Origin: UBA1479 sp963976055
Lineage (GTDB): Bacteria > Pseudomonadota > Alphaproteobacteria > Rhodospirillales > Casp-alpha2
Length of the DNA: 64,000 nt
Reading direction: 5' to 3'
NCBI GenBank assembly: GCA_963976055.1
Contig: CAXBJB010000001.1
Coordinates: 1 to 64,000, forward strand
Shown here: positions 43,287-54,421 of the stretch, one piece after another
How positions within the stretch are numbered: the stretch's first letter is position 1
Layout of the letters: every line of letters starts with the position of its first letter
Notes under the pieces: generated by a model
The model's input: the letters and a program-made list of their open reading frames with translations, nothing else
What the model was told of the DNA's origin: nothing
Databases searched by the model: none
Program-made: the position numbers and the translations under genes

Positions 43287-44377
43287 GTGTCGGCCCCCAT
43301 GAATTCGCGCAGCGCCGCGATCACCGCTTCCATTTCGTCCGCCTTGCCGATGGTGATGCGCAGGCAGTCCGGCAGGCCGTAGCCGGCGACCCGGCGCGCG
43401 ATGATGCCGCGGGATTTCAGATGGTCGTCGGCGGCCTCGGCGGCCGCGACGTCAGGGAAACGAACGAGCACGAAGTTGCCGACGCCTTCGGGCACGAACA
43501 GGCCCAGTTGGCGCAGCGCGTCCTGCGTGCGTTTCAGCCACTCGTCGTTGTGCGCCCGGCACATGTCGGTGAAGGCCGTGTCGTTGAAGGCGGCGAGGCC
43601 CGCCGCCTGGGCCGGGACGGACACGTTGAACGGCCCGCGCACGCGGTTGAGCACGGCGGCCACGGCTTCCGGCATATAGGCCCATCCCAGGCGCGCCCCG
43701 CCCAGGCCGTACATTTTCGAGAACGTGCGGGTCATCACCACGTTGTCGGCGTCCCGCGCCATGTCCATGCCGTCGGTGTATGTCGGCGTGCCGGTGACGT
43801 ATTCCGCATAGGCGGCGTCGACGATCAACATAATATCGTCGCGCAGGCCGTCGCGCAGGCGTTGCAGTTCGTCCGCCGTCAGGAAGGTGCCCGTCGGATT
43901 GTTGGGGTTGGCGACGAACACAAGGCGCGTGTTTTCCGTCACCGCCGCCAACAGGTTGTCGACGTCCGCTTTCAGGTCCGTTTCCGGCGCCTTCACGGGC
44001 GTCGCACCCGCGGCCATGGCGGAAATGCCGTACATCAAAAAACCGTGCTCGGAATACAAAACCTCGTCGCCCGGGCCGACATAGGCCTGGCACAGCATGT
44101 TGATGATCTCGTCCGATCCCGCGCCCAGCACGATGCGCTGGGGTTCCAGGCCGTATCGCTCGGCGATGGCGGCGCGCAGGTCCGGCGCATGGCCGTCGGG
44201 ATAGCGGTGAATGGTCAGGGCCGCTTCCTCCAGTGCCTTGACGGTGGCCGGACTGGGGCCGAAGGCGCCCTCGTTGGACGACAACTTGATGACGGTGTCG
44301 GTGCCCGCGATCTTGCTTTCACCGCCCTTGTAGGGGGCGATGTTCATGATGCCGGGCTGCGGGCGGGGCGTGGTCAT
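43283..44377 (-). CDS. hisC: Histidinol-phosphate aminotransferase
   Basis: This 364-residue PLP aminotransferase acts on histidinol phosphate; in this setting it may also serve aromatic amino acids. The PLP lysine is K221 in RTFSKMYGLGGARLGW; NPNNPTGT is near 158, and KLSSNEGAFGPSP near 31-43 is the HisC N-terminal signature. The ATG at 44377 overlaps the stop of the upstream chorismate mutase gene (ATGA); the frame extends upstream inside that gene and is ignored. A HisC between aromatic genes is common in alphaproteobacteria. Confidence 0.92.
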   Translation of the reverse strand: MTTPRPQPGIMNIAPYKGGESKIAGTDTVIKLSSNEGAFGPSPATVKALEEAALTIHRYPDGHAPDLRAAIAERYGLEPQRIVLGAGSDEIINMLCQAYVGPGDEVLYSEHGFLMYGISAMAAGATPVKAPETDLKADVDNLLAAVTENTRLVFVANPNNPTGTFLTADELQRLRDGLRDDIMLIVDAAYAEYVTGTPTYTDGMDMARDADNVVMTRTFSKMYGLGGARLGWAYMPEAVAAVLNRVRGPFNVSVPAQAAGLAAFNDTAFTDMCRAHNDEWLKRTQDALRQLGLFVPEGVGNFVLVRFPDVAAAEAADDHLKSRGIIARRVAGYGLPDCLRITIGKADEMEAVIAALREFMGADT

Positions 44378-45267
44378 CGTTTTTTCCCCGGGTCCAGTTC
44401 CTGCGGGCCCAGCGGCGTGGCGCAAGTGCCTAAGTGAATGACCCGGCTGATCCGGCCTTTCACGTTTTCCTTGAGCGCGTCCAAGTGGCCCTTGTCCGGA
44501 TCGACGAAGCCGAACACCTCGACCAGATGGATCCAGGCCGCCGGGCGCGCCGGTTCGTGCCAAAGCTGATTGTACACGGGCGAGAAGCCGAGCCCGTTCA
44601 GCACCTTGCCGATCGCGCGGAAGGGGATGTCCTCTTCGCATTCGACCGCCAGATAGGTGCGGTCGCGGCCCGTCGGTTCGGGTTTGACCAGCGGGCAGAT
44701 GACGAGCGCTTCCAGGCCCTGGGCCTCGAACCCGTTGCCGGGCCCGGCGAAGGGCAGGCGGGCGATGATGCGGGGCGCGTCCTCGGCCGTTGACACCAAG
44801 TGGCGCCACCATTGGTCGGAGTCCTGATCGTTGCGCGGCAGGGGCAGCACGCCGAGTGTGTATTCCTGGCGCTGCACGGCCTCGACCACCCGGGCAGAGG
44901 TGGCGAACCGGCGCATGGGCGTGAAGCTGCCGTACTGGTCGCGCGTCATGTCCCAGTATCCGGTCTGGTTTTCCGGCACCATGACGGCGACGGAAAAGGG
45001 GCCTTCGAAGCTCAGGGTCGCGACGATCAACTCGCGCCAGATGCGCGTCAGTTCGCGGCGCGGAAACGGGCCCTTGTGACGTTCCATCAGGCGATAGACG
45101 ATTTCCGCCTCGCGGGCCGGGCGAATCTTGACGCTTTCGCCCTTCTTGATCTCGCGCACGTTCTCGACCACCTCGGTCCGCTGCATGATCAGGTCATGGA
45201 GCTTCTCGTCGATGTCGTCGATCTGTTGGCGCAGGTCGGCAAGCGTGGGTTTGCAGGGCTTCGTCAT
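44374..45267 (-). CDS. Chorismate mutase fused to a degenerate prephenate dehydratase-like region
   Basis: Residues 1-88 form an AroQ-type chorismate mutase: LRQQIDDIDEKLHDLIMQR, then KIRPAREAEIVYRLMER and LTRIWRELI. Residues 90-290 resemble a prephenate dehydratase plus ACT-like end (VAVECEEDIPFRAIGKVLNGLGF) but lack the TRF motif needed for catalysis. It probably makes prephenate only, with the rest structural or regulatory. The gene leads the operon with hisC and tyrA through 4-base overlaps. Whether another dehydratase exists elsewhere is not visible. Confidence 0.82.
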   Translation of the reverse strand: MTKPCKPTLADLRQQIDDIDEKLHDLIMQRTEVVENVREIKKGESVKIRPAREAEIVYRLMERHKGPFPRRELTRIWRELIVATLSFEGPFSVAVMVPENQTGYWDMTRDQYGSFTPMRRFATSARVVEAVQRQEYTLGVLPLPRNDQDSDQWWRHLVSTAEDAPRIIARLPFAGPGNGFEAQGLEALVICPLVKPEPTGRDRTYLAVECEEDIPFRAIGKVLNGLGFSPVYNQLWHEPARPAAWIHLVEVFGFVDPDKGHLDALKENVKGRISRVIHLGTCATPLGPQELDPGKKR

Positions 45268-45348
45268 GATGTTTCGGGTCGTCGGTGATGGCGGGGAGCT
45301 GCGTAGTGATACTGGGATGGCGGGCGGAAATCAAAGGCAAATCAGGTA

Positions 45349-46113
45349 TTAACGCGCCCCCGGCCCCGGTTTCAGGCGGACCCGCCCGGCGGCGGCGCCC
45401 CGCCCTTGCGGGATGGCAAGGTAGGCACGCCGGCCGCGCGCCGGATGGGCCGGGGTCGCGGCATAGATCTGTTTGACTGCCTCCATGACCACGACGCCGG
45501 CGAACGATCCCCACAGCACGGCGCCCGCGCGCTCCCACGCCGGGGCCGAGCGGACCAGAAGCGCCGTGCGGAACGGCGGCATGTAAAGGGCCTGGTCCGT
45601 GGTCAGCGGCGTGAACATGGATTCCCTGAGCAGGCGCGACAGTTGGCGCGGCGAGAACGGCCGGCCGTGGCCGAAGGGCGTGCGCTCGAACCGTGCCCAC
45701 AGGCCCGACCGATTGGGCACGACCACCATCAGGCGCCCGGAATCGGTCAGCACCCGCCAGATTTCCCGCATCAGCGGTTCGACCTGTTCGGCGCATTCCA
45801 GGGCGTGGACCAGGATGATGCGGTCCATCGACAGGTCGGGAAACGGCAGGTCCAGTTCGTCCACCAGGGCCGCCTGACCGCCGCCCTGGGCGGGCCAGCG
45901 CAGGACCCCCTGGCGTGCGGGCATGGCGGCGATGACGCGGTCGGCCTCGTCGCGGAAACCTTCCAGATAGGGGGCGGCATAGCCGATGCCCAGAATACGC
46001 TGGCCTTTTATGTCGGGCCACATGGCGCGCATCTTGCGCCGGATCATGCGCCGTGCCGCCTGCCCCAGGGGGGCGGCGTAAAAGTCGCGCAGGTCTACAA
46101 CGTCGATCCACAT
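45349..46113 (-). CDS. Class I SAM-dependent methyltransferase
   Basis: This 254-residue protein has a Rossmann methyltransferase core: RILGIGYAAPYLEGFR at about 39-54 in the SAM loop position, DLPFPDLSMDRIILVHALECAE, and LMREIWRVLTDSGRLMVVVPN. The C-terminal part after 180 is hydrophobic with possible membrane contact. It begins DLRDFYAAPLGQAARRMI, a lead seen in homologues next to glyoxalase genes. The substrate is unknown. It diverges from the glutathione S-transferase-like gene. Confidence 0.8.
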   Translation of the reverse strand: MWIDVVDLRDFYAAPLGQAARRMIRRKMRAMWPDIKGQRILGIGYAAPYLEGFRDEADRVIAAMPARQGVLRWPAQGGGQAALVDELDLPFPDLSMDRIILVHALECAEQVEPLMREIWRVLTDSGRLMVVVPNRSGLWARFERTPFGHGRPFSPRQLSRLLRESMFTPLTTDQALYMPPFRTALLVRSAPAWERAGAVLWGSFAGVVVMEAVKQIYAATPAHPARGRRAYLAIPQGRGAAAGRVRLKPGPGAR

Positions 46114-46244
46114 GGGGCAGCAGCATAGAGCATATATGCCCTGCTCAAAACGCCGTGTATCGGGCCAGCAAGCCGTGGCGCGGCCCGGGAACGGGTGTTA
46201 AGGTCGCAGCCAAACGACCACCACCATCCCGGAGACATCCATCC

Positions 46245-46847
46245 ATGAAACTGCGCTTTTCCGCCACGTCGCCCTTCGTCCGCAAGGTCACGGTGACCGC
46301 CATTGAAACCGGCCTGATTGGGCAGATCGAAAACGTCGCGACCAACGTCTGGGCCGCCGATACGGACATCGGCACGGACAACCCGGTCGGCAAGGTGCCG
46401 ACTCTGGTCACCGACGGCGGCGAAATCCTCTACGATTCTTCCGTCATCTGCGAATACCTGGACAGCCTGCATGACGGCCAGAAGCTGTTTCCCGCCGTGG
46501 GCGGAGCGCGCTGGCGGGCGCTGCGCCTGAACGCGCTCGGCGACGGCATGGCCGAAACGGGCATCCGCCGCCTGCTCGAAGGGCGGTTCTGGAAGGAAAG
46601 CCCGCGTCAGGACTGGATCGAGCGCGCCAACAAGGTGCTCGGCCGCTGCTTCAAGGCGCTTGAGGACGATGTGGACGCCCTTTCCGGTCCGGTCACCATC
46701 GGCCAGATTTCCGTCGGCTGCGCCATCGGCTGGCTCGACCTGCGGTTCAGCGATTTCGGCTGGCGCGACGACTGCCCGGCGCTCGCCGATTGGTACGCCG
46801 GGTTCTCGGCCCGCCCGTCCATGACGGCGACCGAGCCCAAGGAATAA
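46245..46847 (+). CDS. Glutathione S-transferase-like protein
   Basis: This 200-residue protein has the thioredoxin-like N-terminal domain with SPFVRKVTVTAIETGL and the glutathione-binding GKVPTLVTDGGEILYDSSVICEYLD (about 50-72), then a helical C-terminal domain. It is probably a detoxification or reductase-type enzyme; the first catalytic residue is a Ser in FSATSPFVR. I chose the ATG at 46245 next to GGAGACAT; the frame extends upstream without support. It precedes a cupin gene on the same strand. Confidence 0.85.
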   Translation: MKLRFSATSPFVRKVTVTAIETGLIGQIENVATNVWAADTDIGTDNPVGKVPTLVTDGGEILYDSSVICEYLDSLHDGQKLFPAVGGARWRALRLNALGDGMAETGIRRLLEGRFWKESPRQDWIERANKVLGRCFKALEDDVDALSGPVTIGQISVGCAIGWLDLRFSDFGWRDDCPALADWYAGFSARPSMTATEPKE

Positions 46848-46877
46848 CCGGAACCGGACGGAGACAAGGGGGGCGAC

Positions 46878-47333
46878 GTGCAGGCAGCCGACATCATCAA
46901 GGCCCTGAACCTCGCCCCCCATCCGGAAGGCGGCCATTTCCGGGAAATCCACCGGGACGCGCCGCCGGGCGGCGGGCGCGGGGCGGTGACCAGCATCTAT
47001 TATCTGCTGGCGGCGGGCGAACGGTCTCACTGGCACCGGGTCGATGCCGTGGAAATTTGGAACTTCCATGCCGCCGGCAGCAGCGGGGCGGGCCTGGACC
47101 TGGCCTTGTCGCCGGACGGCAAGTCCGTTCAAACTCACCGGCTGGGCGAAAACCTGACCGCCGGGCATGTGCCGCAGGCCGTCGTGCCCGCCGGCTGCTG
47201 GCAGGCGGCGGGTCTGGCCGATGCGGCTGCGGGCGGCTGGGTTCTGGTCGGCTGCACGGTCGCCCCGGCCTTCGATTTCGCGGGGTTCGAAATGGCGCCC
47301 CCCGGCTGGGCGCCGGAAGGCTGGAAATCCTAG
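46878..47333 (+). CDS. Cupin_5 (DUF985) domain protein
   Basis: This 151-residue cupin has LAPHPEGGHFREIHRDA near the start, YYLLAAGERSHWHRVDAVEIWNFHAAG in the middle, and AFDFAGFEM at the end, the DUF985/Cupin_5 pattern. The two His residues of SHWHR probably bind metal. The family is of unknown substrate. The GTG start at 46878 lies after GGGGGGCGAC. It lies 30 bases after the glutathione S-transferase-like gene and may share its transcript. Confidence 0.88.
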   Translation: MQAADIIKALNLAPHPEGGHFREIHRDAPPGGGRGAVTSIYYLLAAGERSHWHRVDAVEIWNFHAAGSSGAGLDLALSPDGKSVQTHRLGENLTAGHVPQAVVPAGCWQAAGLADAAAGGWVLVGCTVAPAFDFAGFEMAPPGWAPEGWKS

Positions 47334-47384
47334 GGGGCTGGCGTTACCGTAAAGCCGGTTGACAATTTTCCGGTGGAGATCGCC

Positions 47385-47843
47385 ATGGCTGCGGACACGA
47401 CCTTGCACGGCGCGGGCAACCTGGGCGCTCTTCTGGTCCGGTCCTTCCGCTGGTTCGAGGAAGGACTCGCCGGCGATCCCGACACGGCCCATCTGCCGCG
47501 CCTGTCCGGCACCCAGTTCATGACCCTGGCCAGCCTGGACGACGGTGGCACCTCCATCGCCGAACTGGCGCGCCGGGTCGGCGTGACCCGTCAGGCCATG
47601 CATCAGCAGGTCGGCGAGATGGAAAAGGCGGCCCTTGTGGAATTGGTTGATTCGCCTACGGACCGGCGGGTCAAGCTGGTGAAGTTGTCCCTGCTCGGCC
47701 GCACCCTGGATCGGAAGGCGGCCCAGGCCATTGACGCGCTGGAGCGGGACCTGGCGATGCGCATCGGCACGGATGCGATGGCCGGCCTGCGTGCGACCCT
47801 TTCGGCCGATTGGGGGACGCCCGGCAAGAACGGACGGCGCTAG
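47385..47843 (+). CDS. MarR family transcriptional regulator
   Basis: This 152-residue winged-helix regulator shows SIAELARRVGVTRQAMHQQVGEMEKAALVEL (about 50-80), the MarR recognition helix, and the wing SPTDRRVKLVKLS. The ATG at 47385 follows GGTGGAG; a GTG 4 codons earlier is also possible. It may control the adjacent small operon or katG, which converges 23 bases away. The ligand is unknown. Confidence 0.88.
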   Translation: MAADTTLHGAGNLGALLVRSFRWFEEGLAGDPDTAHLPRLSGTQFMTLASLDDGGTSIAELARRVGVTRQAMHQQVGEMEKAALVELVDSPTDRRVKLVKLSLLGRTLDRKAAQAIDALERDLAMRIGTDAMAGLRATLSADWGTPGKNGRR

Positions 47844-47866
47844 GCACCGCCCGCCTGCCGTAACGG

Positions 47867-50074
<2,208 letters not shown>

Positions 50075-50157
50075 GTGATGTCTCCCTGATGGCTTGCGTT
50101 CAATCTCAACCTGAACAGTTTGTGTTCGTATTCTTGCCGTTTTATGGCAGCGCCGCG

Positions 50158-50171
50158 TTGACCCGTGTCAA
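50158..50171 (-). promoter_or_regulatory. FNR-type palindrome in the katG promoter
   Basis: TTGAC-N4-GTCAA is a perfect palindrome of the FNR/FixK type. Read on the katG strand it contains TTGACA, so it may overlap a -35 with CATAAA (50141-50146) 19 bases on, or sit at -41.5 for an AAGAAT -10 (50130-50135). Whether it would repress or activate is unclear. Confidence 0.45.
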
Positions 50172-50180
50172 ATGGCGCAT

Positions 50181-50197
50181 ATTAGAGTCATTCTAAA
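50181..50197 (-). promoter_or_regulatory. Irr/Fur-like box before katG
   Basis: ATTAGAG-TCA-TTCTAAA matches the Irr control element TTTAGAA-N3-TTCTAAA at 12 of 14 positions. It is about 107 bases before the katG start and next to the FNR-type palindrome, so iron or heme status may affect katG. Named from known alphaproteobacterial sites. Confidence 0.5.
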
Positions 50198-50254
50198 AAG
50201 AATTGTGCCACGGCGCGGCACCGGACGCCAGACGCCATCGGAAAAAAACGGAGC

Positions 50255-51169
50255 TTACGGTTTTGGGGCGGTGGGGCCCGGGACGCGGCGCGTCAGCATC
50301 GCTTTCGACGCCAGCACGGCACCGCCGACGATCAGCAGGCAGCCGAGCCCCACGGAAAGCGAGGCGTCGCCCTGGCCGAAGGCGATCAGCAGCACGGTCG
50401 AGATCAGCGGCGCGGCATAGGCGAGCGCCCCCAGCACCTGGATGTCGCCGTGCTTGGTGCCGAAATCCCAGGCGAAGAAGGCGGCCCCCACGGGGAGCAG
50501 GCCCAGGCCCAGAACGGCGAGCCATTCGCCCCCGCCGGCGGGCCAGACCGTCGCCTCGAAGGTCAGGTGGCTGGCGGCGGCCAGCACCGCCGTGGCGGCG
50601 CAGAACCCGCCGACCGTATCCGTCGGGACATGGCCGAAACGCCGGTTGGCGATGGAGTAGGCCGACCAGGTCAGGGCGCAGGCCCCGGCCATGACGTAGC
50701 CGAGGGCATGTTCGGATTTGAACCCGCCGACACCGGCGCCGTCGGTGACCAGCACGACCGTCCCGGCAAGGCCCGTCAGCGCACCCACGACATGCCACCA
50801 GCGCAGCCGTTCCCCCGGCAACAGGGCCGAGAACAGCACGATCAACAGCGGCCACAGATAGGCGATCAGCCCGGCTTCGACCGGCGGGGCGTTCCTGAGC
50901 GCCATGAAGTAGAAAAAGTGGTAGCCGAACAGACCGCCGACGCCCAAGGCCCAGGCGCCCCAAGGCTGGTGCAGGAAGGCCCTGGGCCGTTCGACTTTGA
51001 CGATCCATTTGAGCACGATCATCGCCGTGGCGACGGTGAAGCTCATGGCGACCAGCTGGAACGGCGGGACATGGCCCGTCAGCGTGGTCAGCAACGCCAA
51101 CATGCCCCACATGAGGACCGCCGTGGCGCCGATCAGGGTCGCCCGTGTCCGCGCCGTGGCGGCGGTCAT
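50255..51169 (-). CDS. EamA/DMT family exporter
   Basis: This 304-residue protein has ten predicted membrane helices in two similar halves, the drug/metabolite transporter fold. The start is LIGATAVLMWGMLALL; PPVEAGLIAYLWPLLIVLFSALL is in the first half and LGALAYAAPLISTVLLIAFG in the second. The aromatic-exporter YddG-like group is one possibility, but the substrate is not known. The start overlaps the stop of the FG-GAP gene (ATGA), so the two are coupled. Confidence 0.88.
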   Translation of the reverse strand: MTAATARTRATLIGATAVLMWGMLALLTTLTGHVPPFQLVAMSFTVATAMIVLKWIVKVERPRAFLHQPWGAWALGVGGLFGYHFFYFMALRNAPPVEAGLIAYLWPLLIVLFSALLPGERLRWWHVVGALTGLAGTVVLVTDGAGVGGFKSEHALGYVMAGACALTWSAYSIANRRFGHVPTDTVGGFCAATAVLAAASHLTFEATVWPAGGGEWLAVLGLGLLPVGAAFFAWDFGTKHGDIQVLGALAYAAPLISTVLLIAFGQGDASLSVGLGCLLIVGGAVLASKAMLTRRVPGPTAPKP

Positions 51170-52182
51170 GGCAGGAATTTCACGACCTTGAGCCGCCCGC
51201 CCGGTGCGATCACCGCTTCGGGGCGGCCGTCGCCGTCCAGGTCCTGGACCACCACGGCAAGGTCGATGGTGTCCGTGTTCACGACCTCGGCCAGTTGGCG
51301 GAAGGTCCCGAAGGCGAAGGTGACGACGCGCAGGTTGCGCCGGGCCGCATCGGGGACGATCAGGTCGGGGATGCCGTCGCCGTCCATGTCGGCGACGTCC
51401 GACAGGCCCAGTTCCCGGGATCCGATGGCATGGTTGGAAAAGCCCTCGGCCTGATGCTCAACCTCCAGCCGCTCGCCCCGCCATTCGTAAAGCTTGAGCA
51501 CCGCGCCGACATGGGGCGTGACGACGGCGGCGATTTCCTTGCGTCCGTCGCCGTCGAAATCGCCGACGCCGACGGGGTTGAGCCAGCGGAAGGGCTGGCC
51601 GATGGGCTCCGATTCCGCGGCCTGGCGCAGGCCCCGGTCCGAAGTCTCGATCACGGCCAGCGCGGCGCCCGCCTTGGTATAGCTTTTGACGGCCAAAATC
51701 TCGTCGACCCCGTCGCCGTCGATATCGACGATACGGGGCGCGCGGTCCTCGAACACGGCCTGGGTGGTCAGGTCGAGGGTTTCCAGATAGCCGCCCCGAA
51801 GGCGCAGGGCCAGCCCCCCGGCCTCGATGGCGTCGCCCAGCACGCCGTGTCCGTAGCGGTCCGTCGGCTTGCGATACCAGGCGGCGCGGATGTTGCGGGT
51901 TCCCGTCACCACCACCTCGTCGGGCATCGGGGCGCTGTCGTTCGATCCCACGGGGGGCAGGGGTTCGGGGCGCGGCGACAGTGTCACCCCCTGTTCGTCC
52001 AGACCGACCGCATGGTGGCTGCCGTCGGTAAGGCGGATCACCGCCGCACCGTCGATGCGCCCGACCCAGGTCACGGGGGCCGGCAGTTCGGCGCCGAACT
52101 CGCGCGCTTCCATCGCCTCGGCGGTCGAGGCGGCGGCGGAAAGGACGGCACTGAGGGCGAAAAGAAAAACGGCGCGTACCAT
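51166..52182 (-). CDS. FG-GAP/VCBS-repeat secreted protein
   Basis: This 338-residue protein has a signal peptide (about 1-22) and four DxDGDG-type calcium-binding loops (DIDGDGVDE, DFDGDGRKE, DMDGDGIPD, DLDGDGRPE) spaced over 140-330, as in FG-GAP beta-propeller repeats. It is probably periplasmic or surface-exposed. The ATG at 52182 lies in the loop of a terminator hairpin that ends the phaAB transcript. It is coupled to the EamA gene by a 4-base overlap. The function is unknown. Confidence 0.8.
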   Translation of the reverse strand: MVRAVFLFALSAVLSAAASTAEAMEAREFGAELPAPVTWVGRIDGAAVIRLTDGSHHAVGLDEQGVTLSPRPEPLPPVGSNDSAPMPDEVVVTGTRNIRAAWYRKPTDRYGHGVLGDAIEAGGLALRLRGGYLETLDLTTQAVFEDRAPRIVDIDGDGVDEILAVKSYTKAGAALAVIETSDRGLRQAAESEPIGQPFRWLNPVGVGDFDGDGRKEIAAVVTPHVGAVLKLYEWRGERLEVEHQAEGFSNHAIGSRELGLSDVADMDGDGIPDLIVPDAARRNLRVVTFAFGTFRQLAEVVNTDTIDLAVVVQDLDGDGRPEAVIAPGGRLKVVKFLP

Positions 52183-52192
52183 GACGCGCCGT
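52169..52192 (-). terminator. phaAB terminator overlapping the next start codon
   Basis: On the minus strand ACGGCGCGT, the loop CATGGT and ACGCGCCGT form a perfect 9-base-pair stem followed by TTTTCTTTT. The stem lies 31 bases after the phaB stop. The loop contains the ATG (52182) of the FG-GAP gene, so the right arm and T-run also encode its signal peptide. Confidence 0.85.
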
Positions 52193-52223
52193 CTTATCAA
52201 AACTGCCTGACCTGTGCCAGGAG

Positions 52224-52949
52224 TTACACCATGTACTGCCCGCCGTTGGCCGACAGCGTCGAGCCGGTGATGAAGCCGGCTTCGTCCGAGGCCAGGAACA
52301 CGACGCAGCGCGCGATTTCCTCGGCCTGGCCCAGGCGGCCCACGGGAATCTGCGGGATCACCTTGGTGTCCAGCACCTCCTTGGGCACGGCCATGACCAT
52401 TTCGGTGGCGATGTAGCCGGGCGCGATGGCGTTGACGGTGATGCCCTTGGACGCCGTCTCCAGCGCCAGAGCCTTGGTGAAGCCCAGGTCGCCCGCCTTG
52501 GCGGCGGAATAGTTGGTCTGCCCGAACTGGCCCTTCTGCCCGTTGATCGAACTGATCGAGACAATCCGCCCGAAACCGGCACCCCGCATGTCGTCGATCA
52601 CGTTGCGGGTGAGATTGAACAGACCCGACAGGTTGGTGTTGATGACCGCGTCCCACTGTTCCTTGGTCATCTTGTGCAGGGGCACGTCGCGGGTGATCCC
52701 GGCGTTGTTGACCAGGACTTCGACCGCGCCCACGTCGGCCTTGATCTGGGTCAGGGCGGCGGCCACGGCGTCGAAGTCGCCGACGTCGAACTTGTAGACG
52801 GGGATGCCCGTCTCGTCCTTGAATTTGGCGGCGGCCTCGTCATTGCCGGCATAGTTGGCGGCGACGGTGTATCCGGCATCCTTCAGGGCAACGCTGATGG
52901 CCTTGCCGATCCCGCGGGTGCCCCCCGTAACCAATGCGACGCGTCCCAT
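52224..52949 (-). CDS. phaB: Acetoacetyl-CoA reductase
   Basis: PhaB reduces acetoacetyl-CoA to (R)-3-hydroxybutyryl-CoA with NADPH for PHB synthesis. The 241-residue short-chain dehydrogenase has TGGTRGIGKA (8-17), NNAG (81-84), SISSING (131-137) with the catalytic Ser, and the Y147-K151 pair in NYSAAK. It lies 77 bases after phaA, so the two form an operon, closed by the terminator at 52169-52192. Length and motifs are normal. Confidence 0.95.
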   Translation of the reverse strand: MGRVALVTGGTRGIGKAISVALKDAGYTVAANYAGNDEAAAKFKDETGIPVYKFDVGDFDAVAAALTQIKADVGAVEVLVNNAGITRDVPLHKMTKEQWDAVINTNLSGLFNLTRNVIDDMRGAGFGRIVSISSINGQKGQFGQTNYSAAKAGDLGFTKALALETASKGITVNAIAPGYIATEMVMAVPKEVLDTKVIPQIPVGRLGQAEEIARCVVFLASDEAGFITGSTLSANGGQYMV

Positions 52950-53026
52950 GTCACTCTCCCTTGAACTTTATGGCGAAAAGGGGCGCCGTCTCCCCTGCCG
53001 ACCGGCGCCCCGTTGTTTTCTGCGTG

Positions 53027-54202
<1,176 letters not shown>

Positions 54203-54359
54203 TCTTCTCTCTCCTCAACATGAATACATCCCCCAGGCGTGGACATAAGGTCCCGCGAGGCGGTTGCAAGTACGCGGTTTTGCGGTACCGCGCCGTATTG
54301 AAACCGTTTGGATGTTTGCCCTAGCGGGGCCGCTTCAGGCGGCCTTCGTCCCTCTGTCG

Positions 54360-54421
54360 GTTATATGGCGCATCCCTGATAGATACAAGGATGATCCCCG
54401 GGTCACCTTGACGCAGGTCAA
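54360..54421 (-). promoter_or_regulatory. Putative phaAB promoter with FNR-type site
   Basis: TTGTAT (54388-54383), a 17-base spacer and TATAAC (54365-54360) form a good promoter pointing at phaA. TTGAC-N4-GTCAA (54408-54421) lies with its centre 61.5 bases before the inferred start, the class I position of CRP/FNR activators. The site overlaps the stop codon of phaC. Confidence 0.5.
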
